NCBI GenBank assembly: GCA_963556495.2
Contig: OY747715.1
Location: forward strand, 17,046,239 to 17,110,238
DNA length: 64,000 nucleotides
Reading direction: 5' to 3'
Source: Valencia hispanica
Lineage: Eukaryota; Chordata; Actinopteri; Cyprinodontiformes; Valenciidae
Below the pieces are notes generated by a model. That model searched no databases and had not been told where the DNA came from. It saw nothing but the letters and a program-made list of their open reading frames with translations. This document shows, in pieces, positions 1 to 12,024 of this stretch. The position numbers and the translations under genes are program-made. Position 1 is the first letter of the stretch; every line of letters starts with the position of its first letter.

Positions 1-117
1 TCAAGAAGTACAGTCTGCTCTGTCCCTTCTTGTGGATGGTTTCACTGTTCAGTCTCCAGTCCAGTCTGTTGTCAAGGTGAACTCTGAGGTAGTTATACTC
101 CTCAACCACCTCCACTT
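1..117 (-). pseudogene. Rex1-like LINE reverse transcriptase fragment
   Basis: Read on the minus strand this encodes a short stretch with the pattern YNYLRVHLDNRLDW followed by KKGQSRLYFL. That is the region just after the RT palm in Rex1/CR1-type fish LINEs, where the retrotransposon makes cDNA at its target site. Only about 39 codons are present and the copy runs off the window edge, so its other end is unknown. The Rex1-like LINE at 50605-56955 is probably related. It is a dead fragment. The clade is moderately sure, the exact family is not. Confidence 0.6.
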
Positions 118-390
118 CTCTGATTTAAAAACAGGCACAGCTCACATTTTAAATAAAGAGGAAGGAAGTCAGTTAAAAAAAATATTTAACAACGATGAAG
201 CCATACATTAACAATGTGGTGATCCTATCTATGGATATATCTCCAACATCATAACAGACCAAAGTATGAAGCTCTTATCCCCAACTCGAAATCTGATTCC
301 GAGACAGTCTACCAAATTTGACAAATATCTAACTCCAGTGTAAGCTTTAAATGTGAAGATCTCATTTTGTGAAAACTGTCTAAAAATTTC
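118..390. other. Unassigned AT-rich sequence
   Basis: I see no coding or repeat signature apart from A-rich runs. Confidence 0.4.
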
Positions 391-640
<250 letters not shown>

Positions 641-1021
641 TTTTGTGGTATAGTTATATTTTTACTGTTTACAGAGTCTACTTTTCTGTCATAGCTTTCT
701 TATATTTTTTCTTTTTATGTATGATGCTTATCTATTCATTAAAAAATTACACACCTTGTTGCCAGTTGCCATGTTTGTAAAAAAAAAGTATATTCATCTA
801 AACAACACAGAATAAAAATTCATGCAACAAGCAAACTAAAGTGGTGGCATTTTAAGGGAGCTATGGGATCTTTAATGGCCAAAATTCGCAAAGTGAATAA
901 GCTGGCTTGTACTGTATATTATGAAAGGTAGGAAATAACGTGCAATTCCAACATTTCTGTTTGTGATTTTTTTTAAATACAGCATATTGCAAAATGATTA
1001 ATATTCCTTGAACTTTTGTAT
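641..1021. other. Unassigned AT-rich sequence
   Basis: No gene or recognised repeat seen. Confidence 0.4.
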
Positions 1022-2071
1022 CAGTGCCACTATAAACTTGAATTTATTTTAACATGATTTGGTGTCACTGATCAACACAAAGAGAAGGACAAATGGTTTT
1101 TGAAATAAAATTTAAAAAATATGAAAGTCTGGCGTGCACTTGTATTTAACCCTCTTAACTCCGACACACCTAAGTAACATTAAGTGCAGCTAATTGACTT
1201 CAGAAGCCAGTTAATTGGCAGGTAAAATGTGCTTGTGTTTAATCTATTTCCAACATACATGCAGGTGTTTGGTGAAGGCCTTAAAAGCTTGTTAGAGAAC
1301 ATCACTGAACAAACAGCTCCATAAAGACCGAGGAACACAGCAGACATGTCAGAGGAAAAGTTGTGGAGAAACTTAAAGTAGCGTTAGGTAAAAAAAAAAA
1401 AAAAAAAGCTCTAAACATCACACAAAGCACTGTTCAATCCATCATCTAAAAATTTAAAGAGTATGGCACAACAGCACATTTATCAAGACAGGCTGGCAAG
1501 GAAAATACTAATTAGAGAATCACTGAGGCCAACTGTAACTCTGAAGGAGCTCCAGAGATCCACAGCTCAGGTGTGCAAATCTGTCAACAAGATCACAATT
1601 AGTTTTATAAATTACAAATGTAGCATTTATGGAAGATTGGCTGGAAGAATGCCAGTGTTGAGATAGAAGTTGACCCAAATGATCCAAAACATATATCCAG
1701 ACATACACTGGAATGAAGAGCATATTTGTGTCCAAGAATGGACCAGTCATAGTCCAGACATAGATCCTACTGTGATTCTGTGGCACATCTTGAAAACTGC
1801 TGTTCACAGATATTCCGCATTGCTGAAATGGACCTAATCTGCACAAATCTCTATGGATGTACAAAACTGTTCTAGGCATACTCCAGCAGATTAGCAAATG
1901 TAGATAGCTACAGAAATGTATTGACTGAGGAAATAATGTTTTAGAGATTTATTTGTAAAAACTTGTCCTACAATTATGCACCACTTTGTGCTGCTGTAAG
2001 ACAAAATTCCAATAAAATATGCTTGTTGTCATGTGAGAAAATTAGAAAAAACTCCTGAAAGGCACTGTAAA
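1022..2071 (+). mobile_element. Tc1-like DNA transposon relic
   Basis: The order of segments matches fish Tc1 elements: a terminal CAGTGCC-like end at about 1024, the sequence around aacacagcagacatgtcag, the helix-turn-helix coding part, the region before the catalytic Asp ('gatccaaaacatatatccag'), and a closing ggcactgta end at about 2065. The centre, including most of the DDE domain, is deleted and stops are frequent. Tc1 transposases cut and paste DNA at TA sites; this copy cannot. Boundaries are good to about 15 bases. Confidence 0.8.
1440..1640 (+). pseudogene. Tc1 transposase DNA-binding domain remnant
   Basis: The frame starting near 1463 gives MAQQHIYQDRLARK, then TLKELQRSTAQV, the linker between the two helix-turn-helix motifs of Tc1-family transposases. 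The N-terminal methionine is missing and the frame runs into non-homologous residues after about residue 50. The rest of the protein survives only as fragments at 1680-1860. Identification rests on pattern, not on an alignment. Confidence 0.65.
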
Positions 2072-2649
2072 AAGCAAAAGTAAATTCATTCCCATTTGCC
2101 ACATGAATACATACTGAAACAAAAAACTGTTAAGCACAAAATTAAGCAAAAAATACAAAATTATCCTATTTGGTGCATTCAAAAAGGTAGAAAAACATGA
2201 TCAAATTCAAAAGGAGCTGGCTGTTAAGTTCGTTAGTTGTTTGTGTTTTGAGTTATTTTATTTCCATATTTAGATCTGTAAGTGTTTTGGATTTGAGTTT
2301 CCTTCATAGTGTTCGAATGTTTTTTTCCCCTTCAACTACGTTTTCTCCTCTTCTCCTGTTTTCTTTCCCCATCAGGTGTCTGTACTTTTGAGTTTCTCTT
2401 GTTTTTGGGTCATTCCTTATTTTATTTATTTAGGTATTATCTCAGTCTTCCTTATATATGTTAGGTTCTGTAGTCACTTCTACTTTTATTTTATTGTGTT
2501 TCTCTTTTAGTTATTTCTTCATCTCATCTCTTAGCTCTGCTTTACTTTATTTTCTCTTTAGGATTGCTGTTATTTCAAAAGTTTATCAGTGTTTCTTTCT
2601 GCTCTGTTTCCCTCTTCTTCTTATATTCATTAGTGCCTTTGCTTTAAAT
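2072..2649. other. T-rich non-coding stretch
   Basis: Strongly pyrimidine-rich. The two short hydrophobic frames here (2197-2391, 2458-2658) reflect base composition and show no family signature. Confidence 0.5.
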
Positions 2650-3015
2650 TTCTCTTAGGCTCCTCCACTCTTGTTATCTTAGATTTCTTTCATCCTTAGT
2701 TCTTACTTTTCTCCCCCCCTGCCATTCTACTTCCCTGCCCAGCTGCTAATTATCTGCACATGCTCTCTCCTTCTCACCTGCATCAGATTGTCGCTAATTG
2801 GTTCTTAAGCGTTCAGTGTCACTTCTCATCCCTCCTCAGTGTATTTAAGCTCTCTGGTTTGTTCTCTGCTGGTTCCTCTCTCTTTCTGGCTCATGACCGT
2901 CTTCTTTCCCTAGCTGTCAGTTCCTAGTGTTTATTGTAGTTTGCCCTTTTTGTTCAATAAATCAACATCTTATTACCTGTTTGCATTTGGGTCCGATCTG
3001 CAAAACCTGAAGCTG
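2650..3015 (+). mobile_element. Possible solo LTR 3' part
   Basis: A pyrimidine-rich block leads to a TATA-like 'gtatttaagctc' at about 2840, an aataaa at about 2955 and a 'tgcatttgggtcc' segment before 'ctgtcatgtta'. This order (TATA, poly(A) signal, short tail) is common in Ty3/Gypsy-type LTRs of fish. No partner LTR, TSD or internal region was found, so this is tentative. Confidence 0.3.
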
Positions 3016-5608
3016 TCATGTTAAGAGTCAAGTTACAGTGGCGTCTCACAAATATTTCTGTCATCCATAAATGACCTCAATATCTAATTTGTGTGTAATT
3101 TGCTGTGAGTTTTCAGAAATTAAGTGTGAAATCACTGGTAGATGGTGTGATGTGCTACTGTTGTTGACACAGAGAATAAAAACTTTCAAAAGTCTCCTAA
3201 ATATAAGCAGGAGAACTCAGTGTAGTGATTTTGTTGTATGCACAAATGTTTAAATTTGAATTTTACATGTTAGCTTCTTATTCCTCTTCTCATCGGAAGT
3301 GATTTAGGAGTTGTGTTTACGCTTTTAAACTCTGCAGTTGTGACATAAACCATAACTCTTCAGTAAAACCAGGGAAGGTTGCTTACCCTTATACAAGTCA
3401 TGTGATACGAGGCTGTGATTTTTTTATTTTATTTCACTGCATCAGTCCTTTCAGAAAAACATGAAGGTGACAAAAGGATGCATTGATCCAGTTTTAAAGT
3501 GCTTTGTAAAATTGACTAATGAAGGTAACCAATACAAGAGGAAGTCTCATGGACACATTAGACAGCATTACCAGTGCTTGGCTAATTTTAGTGAGTAATT
3601 TAATTGTATTTTCTTTTCTTACTTTGTCTTAGAAATTGATGTGTTGGTACTCATTACAAAAGCTATTTAGGTGATTTACACTTAGAGATAGTACGCATGC
3701 CTTCTGGTGCCCACTCTGGTTGGTGTCTGTCTTTTCTGGCTATATAATGTCAACCCTGGAAAGATTCCCTGCCTTATGAGAGCTAGAAACCATATTACAT
3801 TGACTGTATTCCCTTTATTACAGTGTATTGTCCTTTTGAGGCATTTATAGTCTACATTATGACAGTCAGTGAAACTAGACTAACTAGACTCCCTGCAACT
3901 GGTCTTCTTCATATACCATGAAAAGGGACTGTTTCAGTGTTAGTTTGCCTAGCAGTAAACTGAATTTTGATGCATTTATTTTAAGTTCCTCTTATAATTA
4001 CAATTTACTTTGTGTAAAGTATGGATTTAGGAGTAGAACCCTGAAAAGGTGAACTTTGATAATCAAACATCATCAAGAGGGATCAAGTAGAAAGGCTTTG
4101 CATTCAAGAAAACAATGAAAATACAGGGGCTCAAGACACAAAAGTATAAGGAAAAGGCAAATCTAATAAAAAATGTGGAAAGAGCACATTGACAGTGACT
4201 GACGAAACAGAAAAGGGAGAAAACAAGTTAAAAGAGAGTCTAAAGGATCCTTAAGGAGAAAGTACGAGGACAAACAAAAGACCAGAATGAATTGACAGAC
4301 ACTGCAAGCAGCTTGTCTGCATCCAAAACAGTTTCTGTTCTAGCAGAAGAAAAGCTGGTCTTTACTCTGAGGAAGAAAAAAAAACCTTTTGATAAACATG
4401 GCTACTTAAATAGAAACATGCTCCACACTCTTCAGACTCCTTCGAGGATAGAAGTGACATTTTGCTCAGCTGTTTTCCTGTCAGTTAGTTCTGGCATTTC
4501 AAGTAGATAGAAATGAGATGCCACAAGTGTTTCCTAGCAACAGTTCACTGCAAAACCTCCCACTCCTCCTACCTAGTCTCCTCCACATGTCGCCCCCAGA
4601 TCCAACCCCCCCACCAACCCCTTTCTAAACTCCTTCCTTCTCTGAGATACCAGTTGCAGCAATGCACCACTTGCTTCAGACCTGAAATACATTCTAATTA
4701 TCACGACTCTCTCTCTTGCTCCCCTCGGCAAACTTCCAGAACTGCTTCAAATGACATTGAGGCCCTTGACATTTGTAAAGTCAAGACATACAGCAAAGGG
4801 CTATTCTCCCTGGAGAAGTGAAAGCTTTGCAATGAGAAATACTGGCTAACAAAAATGTCCAAAAAGAGCAGGGCTATGTCATCTTTTGCAAGCCAGTTGA
4901 TTTTTAGAAATAAGACTGACTTTTTCCATTTAATTTTTGGAGCTACCCTTTGCTAATCAGGCGAAAGGAACACCCCACAAAACAGATTTGAGAAAAAAAA
5001 AGTCTCTGCTTGTTGACTGGAACTATTTTCATGGTCTTAATATACACACAGTGTGCCAGTCACAACTGCTGAGCTGTAAACAGATTTTTATTTTTAGGCT
5101 TCATAAGTGGAACCCTATAAGTGTAAATGTATCTTTACGTTATCACATTTTGTCTTTCATTTGTTCTTGGCTGCAGACAGGGGGCAGCAAATACTTAGTA
5201 ATTTCCTCCATGAAAAAAATTCAATGACTGCCATAGAAGGACCTTCAAAGGGCATTATTGGTTGGAGTGAAGTGTTGCCAGAAGTCGGCAGGGAGCAAAA
5301 AACATTTAGGCTGAAAATATCCTTTTAACATATACAAATGTCAATCCATGTTCTTAATCTCTTTTGTGAATTCCCAGCACAAATGAAAAGCCAGCTCAAG
5401 CAACAAGCAGTGAAATAAAAAGGGAACAAGTCAGAATGCGGCTGAAATACTAATGCTTTCAAGGTTTGTGCTTGCATAAGATCACAATAATATTTGTGAG
5501 GCTTAATTGTGGCTTTGAAGAGGCATTGCCGGAAAAATAAGTTGAATGTTACGTGCAAGATGCAGATTTTTATATTGACAAAATGGGTTACAGTCAGACC
5601 CACCAGCA
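3016..5608. other. Unassigned region
   Basis: Short open frames at 3071, 4292, 4513 and 4937 carry no motif I recognise, and their codon pattern does not stand out from the surrounding AT-rich DNA. A conserved regulatory site cannot be excluded by eye. Confidence 0.4.
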
Positions 5609-6090
5609 TTCCGTCCTGTTCACTCCTGTCTAATTATTGTCTGTACCTGTCACCAATCTGTCACACCTGATCCTCCTTCCCTTTTGTCTAATTAAACCCT
5701 TCACTTCTTCTCGCTCCCCGTCGGATAATTGACGTCACCATGCTGTCCCACCCTGCCAGAGGTCTCAGAGGTGGTCAAGGCAGACCCACCTCTGCCTGCA
5801 GAGCTAGGTCTTCCGGTCAGCCTCCTTTGCCACTTGCCTGCTCCTTCAAGCCTGGTTGCTCCGTCGCCAGCCTAAAGCCTCTCCTGAGGGTTTTCACTCG
5901 TCCTCCAAGAGCTCTGCCCGACCATCAGCCCTTCAGGAGATGACCACCTGGCCGTCCGCCCAACCTCCGGGTCCTCAGGGGACACACAACCTCCAGGGGC
6001 GTACCTTCTGGGACTTGGACTCTCCTACCAGGGCAGATCTAACATCCACTTGTGCTTCCAGCATAATTTCCACATAATCACTATCTGAAT
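5609..6090 (+). mobile_element. GC-richer LTR-like segment
   Basis: The segment starts with runs such as 'acctgtcaccaatctgtcac' and 'gtctaattaaaccc', which resemble the U3 of fish Gypsy-type LTRs, then becomes CpG- and C-rich (5740-6060). Two overlapping frames (67 and 73 residues, Pro/Ser/Arg-rich) look compositional. There is no TSD or partner. It could instead be a decayed exon or a CpG island. Confidence 0.25.
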
Positions 6091-6595
6091 GGACTATTAC
6101 TTACAGCACAATGTTCTCGCTATCTATGCATCCAGCGCTGCCAGAGAGGTTTTTCTGCGGCTGCAGGCTCAGTTCCTAAATTCAGGAATGGAGAACATTG
6201 GTAAAGCCAGGGACTGTGGACAATAATTCGTTTCTGCACAGCAATCTCTGCAACAAATACATTTTAGCTGTGCAATATTTCAAAGAAATAAAGGGGACAT
6301 CATTCATTGTAATATAATAGACTGAATATGAACTAAAATGAATGAAAAAAAAAGTTTTAATAAATAAATCAATTATTCACTAAGAATAATGAATTTTTGG
6401 AGTATGCTTTTAATAATTCAGAAGCTTAAACAGTAAGTTTGCTATGCCTTTAAACAATTTAGGAAAGCCCAGATGATTATGGCAAAGCTGTCTTCTTTTC
6501 ACAGCACTTGAGTTGATTAGAAGGACACATTTGGATGCATTTTAAGACTCCTCAAACACACTACTTCCATGTGGGACACTCTTGAAAACGGTCTA
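6091..6595. other. Unassigned region
   Basis: AT-rich, no gene or repeat recognised. Confidence 0.4.
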
Positions 6596-6748
6596 TAGAT
6601 TTTAGACATCCACTCATCCATCCATTTTTTGTGCCCGTCTATCCTATCCAGGGTTGCAGGGGGGTGGTGCCTATCTCAAGCAGTCACGGGGCGAGAGCCG
6701 GGGTACACCCTGGACAGGTCGCCAGTCCATCGCAGTAGATTTTAGACA
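6596..6748 (-). mobile_element. SINE-like ATGG-tailed repeat with 13-bp TSD
   Basis: A 127-base insert (6609-6735) lies between two perfect copies of tagattttagaca (6596-6608 and 6736-6748), which are target-site duplications. On the minus strand it begins 'ctgcgatggactggcgacct' and ends in ATGG-type repeats, the mark of LINE-driven retroposition. Related copies are at 21595-21760 and 43465-43620. It has no coding capacity. Confidence 0.75.
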
Positions 6749-6759
6749 ATAACTCATAA

Positions 6760-7160
6760 TTTTTATTTTTCAAATTCAGAAGTTTGCATACATTTTCTTT
6801 GCATTTGGTAAATTTGATTTCAAGCTGTATGTATTTGCTTAGGCGTTTTGGATATCTTTCCACAGGCTCCTTATGAAACTGGACCATTCACCCTGACAGA
6901 AGTTGTGTAACTGTAGCTTGGACACACTTTTTACCCACAAATGTTCAATGGGATTGAGGTCAGGGCTTTATGATGGCCACTCCAAAACATTGCTTTTGAA
7001 TCCTTAACCCACTTTACAACTCATTTGGTGGTATGCTTTGGGTCATTATCCATTTGGAAGAGATTTGTGCCCAAGCTTTACCTTCCTGACTGATCACTTG
7101 TCACATTGCTTCAGTATTTCCACATAATGTTCTTTCCTCATTATGCCATCTATTTCCAAA
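6760..7160 (-). mobile_element. Tc1-like relic, Sleeping-Beauty-type end
   Basis: The left end 'cagaagtttgcatacatttt' resembles the termini of the salmonid-type Tc1 group. The following text ('caatgggattgaggtcaggg', 'gggtcattatccatttggaa') is antisense to the transposase catalytic region of that group. About 400 bases survive, frameshifted, with no usable frame. Confidence 0.7.
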
Positions 7161-8147
7161 TAATTCCCTTCAACATCATGTTGACACAAGGGGCAGACTG
7201 GAACAATAATTCAGGTCGGGGATTTGATTCCATCCCCAGCCACCACCATCCAATTAACGCAAAATGCCAAGAATGAGTTAGGTTAGGGGCCTAATGATGT
7301 AAGAGTGTAAAATAATAAAACAAAAGCTAAGACATGTACCCACACAGCTTTTTCTGTTTCTTTCCCCTACAAAAGAAATATTTATCTTCTGTTGCAATAA
7401 GCTGTACTCAAGATCGCATAAACTGACATTCAATGTCATCTACTGCTACACAGGTAAATGTGCTGCCTGCACCTTTGACAAACTGACATCAATCCTGGGT
7501 TACTTATTAAAATGCGGACAAAAAATATTTTTGGATAAAGAATGAGAGTAATTCTGAAATATCAGTTGTAATCCTGTCTTGATTCCTGCCTGGTTTCTCC
7601 CAGCAATGGACCTCTTTCTCTCAGCAAGTTCTAATCTCTCCTTACCTGTGAAGAACCTGTGTCATCTCCCCTGCTCCTGGCCTCTGGTCCTAAGTCTCCT
7701 CCATGACTCTGATTATTGTATTGTGGCAATAAGGATATATAAGTGAAGAAAGCAAAACTTTGAAATATAATTAGTATGAGTAGTAGTGAAATTGTTGTTG
7801 TGGAAATTACCCTCAAAGTCCCTTTTGTGGCATTGGTATTTTTTCTCAGTTACTTATATTCCCTGTTCACATGTGCATACCCTCCCTGACCCTACTGTCT
7901 TTTGTGACAGTAAACATTTCTTTCAAATATGTTAGAGCAATAGTGAGCACAAGTTCTGCACAGAAATTAAAGAGGATTGGGTTTACTCCTAGAATGAACT
8001 GACTAGTAAGTGAAGTGAAATAGGCAACATTGATATTGTTAAATAGCTTAACATGATATATTGACATGCATTAACTAGTCATCATTTAGCTAACATTATC
8101 TGCATGCGACAGAATTGCACAGTCAAAGGTGTTTTGCCCTTCGCTGG
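7161..8147. other. Unassigned region
   Basis: A stretch at 7185-7320 ('ggcagactggaacaataatt' onward) may be an old repeat. Frames at 7631 and 7867 (minus) have no recognised domain. Confidence 0.35.
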
Positions 8148-8780
8148 CTCTGCATTTTAGACATCAAACCTGGATGGCAGAAAACTTTCTCCAGCTCAAC
8201 CAGGACAAAACTGAAGTTTTAGTCATTGGTCCTGAGGCTCAGAGAGAGAAACTTTTACCAAAACTACAATCACTGTCTTTTAAGCTTTCTTTAGAAGTGA
8301 AAAATCTGGGCGTGATTTTTGACTCTGAGCTGACTTATCACCAGTAGAATTGATTACTGAAATGCCTTGCGTTCTGGTCTTCCCAAAAAGAGTATATCCG
8401 GTTTACAACTTCTACAAAATTCAGCAACATGTGTCCTGATGAAGACCAGGAGGCGGGAGCACATAACACCTGTCTTAAACTCATTGCATTGGCTCCCTGT
8501 ATGTTTCTGGATCGATTTTAAGGTTATTTTAATGGTTTTAAAGTGTCTTAATGGTCTTGGGTCTTCTTATCTTTCAGAACTGCTTTTACCATATGAACCT
8601 TTGCGAGCTCTGTGCTTCTCTGGCAGCCATCTCCTTGTTATCCTTAAAGTCAGGACACACACTCATGGCGAGGTGTCTTTCTATTATTATGGCGCTCACC
8701 TCAGGAATAGGCTGCCGGAGAATGTTCATGCTTTTAAGAGCAGGCTGAAGACTTACCTTTTTACCTTTGCTTTTAATTGA
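8148..8780 (+). pseudogene. L2 ORF2p C-terminal remnant
   Basis: Two pieces (to about 8346 and 8367-8780) encode the last third of an L2 reverse transcriptase. Visible blocks are LQLNQDKTEVLVIG, LGVIFDSELT, LLQNSATCVLMKTRRREHIT and the closing FKSRLKTYLFTFAFN. RT catalytic motifs lie upstream of the truncation and are absent. An internal deletion removes the block aligned with about 47976-48100 in the better copy, so the protein could not work. A normal ORF2p of this clade is about 950-1000 residues. Confidence 0.8.
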
Positions 8781-9335
8781 TTATTTATTATAGTACGTTT
8801 ATTTGCACTGCATGTTTTACTTCATAAATGTTATCAGTGATTTTACTATCTAACCTTACCATTCTTATTCTCTGCTTATTTTATACTTTAACTTGTTATT
8901 TTAATCTTCCGTCCAGTTTTTCCTCTATGGGAGCCCTCTGCCTTGGGAGCGGTTGGTCAGCTGTGGCTGCCTGGGTTCTCATCAGGTAGCGCTTGGTGAA
9001 GGTGGGGGTCTCGGCCTTGCCTCCTCTGGGCGCCCTGGGTCAGTGCCTTGACGGCTGCTGTTGATCTGCTGCTGCCGGTGCAGATGGCTCCTTTGATGGC
9101 GCTTCCTTACCTGGCTCATCTGTACTCAGTCCATTGTCCATTTTACTGTTACTGTGCTTGCATGAGGGTAGGGCTGGGGGGAGGGGGTATAACTATAACA
9201 ATGCTTTTAAATCTGTGGGGGAGGGATGGGTTTGTGGTTTATGTGGGTTCATTTTAATTCTGTAAAGCACTTTGAACTGCAATTTGTGTATGAAAATTGC
9301 TTTATAAAAAAGCTTGATTTGATTGGATTGGTTGC
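8148..9335 (+). mobile_element. L2-clade LINE, 5'-truncated 3' end
   Basis: The sequence matches the 3' third of the larger L2 at 45844-49155: the RT thumb (ENFLQLNQDKTEVLVIGPEA), a gap of about 120 bases near 8340, the C-terminal domain, then a 3' UTR and a 'gtaaagcactttgaactgc' tail ending in TTTGATTGGATT. Truncation at the 5' side is normal for LINE insertions. No clear TSD was found. Confidence 0.85.
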
Positions 9336-9400
9336 TGAATATGCTCTTCTCAGCAGCACCGGTCTGTGATACACTGCTGCCCGTGTTAGCATGTGTACGC

Positions 9401-10014
9401 TTAAAGGTGCAATGTGTAAGAATTTTACAGTGAAATAATCACATAACAGTCCAATATTTGAATCATGTTGGAAGGTAGGTTACATTGAAAAAGATTTCCT
9501 TCTCAGCTGGCTGGGTGGTTGCAAGTTTTTATCATTTTAAAAAAGCCGCAGAGGGACAAAGCCAATGTTTACCATCTGTTTACCATACTTCCTGGTTCTA
9601 GAGCCAATCATATGTGAACCTGCAAGGTTGGCAAGTCTTCAACACAAACACTGCGCTGGCATTTGTAATTTCACACTGACCTGGCTAGAGGCTAACGTTG
9701 CACTAACCATGCTTGCAGTAAATTAGGAAAAGACAAATTGTTGGCTCTAAAATTATCTCAAGCTACTTTTTTTCAATTACCAACAACTCGAGATTGCAGT
9801 GAAATATGTATCTACTTATCAACTTACTGTGTATGACTCGTCTTCTCTTGTCATCTTGAATCTTTTGGTGCTGAACCGTAACTGGTAAGCCAGCGTGAAA
9901 CTCACGAAAGAGAGGGGGTGAGTGGCTGAGAGCGCACACTTTTGTTTTTCTACATAGACTGCAGTACTCAAATTTTACTACAAGATCTTATTCTTACATA
10001 GTGCACCTTTTTAA
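9401..10014. mobile_element. TTAA-bounded non-autonomous DNA transposon (element 1)
   Basis: The ends are TTAAAGGTGCAATGTGTAAG and, inverted, TTAAaaAGGTGCACTATGTAAG, with about 20 bases of terminal inverted repeat. TTAA occurs at both borders, as expected for piggyBac or Kolobok target sites. The 614-base interior has no coding frame. Three other elements in the window share the TTAAAG border. Confidence 0.65.
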
Positions 10015-11949
10015 AGGTGAGTTTAAGACCACTTCGGAAAATACATTACAACATATTAAAGGATTCAACGGCTGAAAAAAGTGTGTGGGACAGAGGGCAC
10101 CGACACAGAAAGTGCCAGGGACATTTGCCACGTGTACTGATGTTCAGCGGGGCAGATGCCCTAATGAGCCGCGATGCATTATTTACACTATTTAACTACA
10201 AAAGCACTCAGAAAGAGCAGACCTCCGCCAAGGCAACTCACTAACAAACAAACAAACCCTGGTGAAAACACAACGTCCATGGCGTAATTTACAGTTGGGA
10301 TTGTGTTGTCAGGCTTGGAAACATCTCCTTTATTACTCAAAATGTAACAATGGCTTTGTTGGCCAAACACAATTTTTGTTTCCTTAGACTACATGGACAT
10401 GTCTCTTGAACTAGACATTTCATGGGTAATAGGTCCTTCCTCTCTGAGTGGTCTTTCAGCCTATGTTGGTACTCCTTTCAATTTGGGTAATGAAAATACC
10501 AGTTTCAGCCAGTATCACCTTAATGTGTTTTGCTTTTTTTCTGGGCTTAATTTGCACATTTCGCACCACAACAACTTTCAACTCTGGAATACAGAACCAT
10601 CTGTCTGAATGGGTTGATAGCTGGACATTCCCATGGAGTATACATGCATGTAAGAGGTTAACCTAGCACCTTGCTGGCACTTCTGTAAATCCAGACTTGT
10701 TGAGAACCACTATTCCCTTTCTAATATCTCAAATGAAAGGGGGGTTTTCCAGGATCCCTTTCATCTAAGAACCACCACTGGTTGTGACTTTTGTGCTGAA
10801 ACAAAAAAATTTATGCATATGCCATTTTTTGCTGTCGGAAGGAATTAGTGTGGCCTTTTAAATATGACTCCCATAAATGTTTTATAATTCAAGCCACAAC
10901 GTGGATGTGACACAGATCAGGCATATAGTTATGCAGGAAAAAGTAAAGTCTTTGGACAGAAAGTCAGAGCTCAAACCTTAAAGATGGAAAATCCTTTGAA
11001 GTATGCATGAATGGACATAGGAAGAGCACAGAATGTGATGGGGCGAGACGATAAATGTCTGTCATGTCATGCCCAATCATGTACGGATCAAGGCAAGGTT
11101 TTGTGACCAATAGATCAGCACAGAGGAGAGTGAGAATATCAAACGCAGCGAGGAGGACGGTTAAATCACAGCCCATAGCTTTGATGAAGAAACAGGCAGT
11201 GGTAGGCAGCAAGGGGAGAGGAGGAACACAGGAAAGAAGGAATTAGGAAAGAGCAAAGTCACAGCTGAAGCATCTGATCTCAGCTGGAAGGCAAAAAAAG
11301 ATAAACAACACTTTTAAATGTAGAGAGAGTTTGAGTCCATATATCCTTTCATGAAATATAAGAGATGTGATCTGTTTTCTAAGGCTGGAAATAACAATGC
11401 AGAAGTAACCATCACAAAACTCTAAACCTCCAACCCAATGCAGCACAGTAATATTTGTCAACAAGTCTTTTTTTTTTTTTGTTCTTCAGAATGCATGTCG
11501 CAGGACGTTTAATGGATATAGACACGTCAGCCACAGGATCGATTAGTCTGCACAGTGAGGCTGCATTGATGGGCGAACAAAACAGATGACCCCAATTTTC
11601 ACTCCCAATAATGTTGTTGCCCACTTATATAGGAGGAATTGACTTCTGTAAGTGAGGACAATGCATCACAAGTGAGCCCCTTTCTTGCTCCTGCCCTCTT
11701 TTGTGCAACATCTCATTTAAAGTTTGCTTATGAAGGAGTACCTTATTACAACTACATTATCTATAATTACAGCATTTTTAAATTACGCTTCCAAAGATAA
11801 AAATTCCTTTAATGCAGCTTTAGTGTATAATTAGCCCTTGCATACTCCTAGCTGAAGCACACATTTAGAGAAAAAGTGATAACATCTTACGCACTGGTCT
11901 AGATGTAAAAGAGCACTGCAAGTTTTCAGAACAATTTTAAACAGAATTA
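10015..11949. other. Unassigned region
   Basis: Short frames (10017, 10393, 11055 plus; 10964, 11243, 11412 minus) carry no domain I recognise. A stretch near 10220-10290 with repeated 'acaaacaaa' resembles a common fish repeat. Confidence 0.35.
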
Positions 11950-12024
11950 CAGTGCCTTGCAAATATGGATATCCATTGAATCTGTTCTCATTTTGTCAAA
12001 TCTCAATACATTATTTTAGAAATG

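Noticed and set aside
2197..2658. Two hydrophobic, membrane-like frames
   Set aside because: They lie in a T-rich stretch where any frame gives Phe/Leu/Ser; no conserved motif.
7185..7325. Possible tRNA-derived SINE
   Set aside because: Some box-B-like text, but no convincing A box, TSD or tail.
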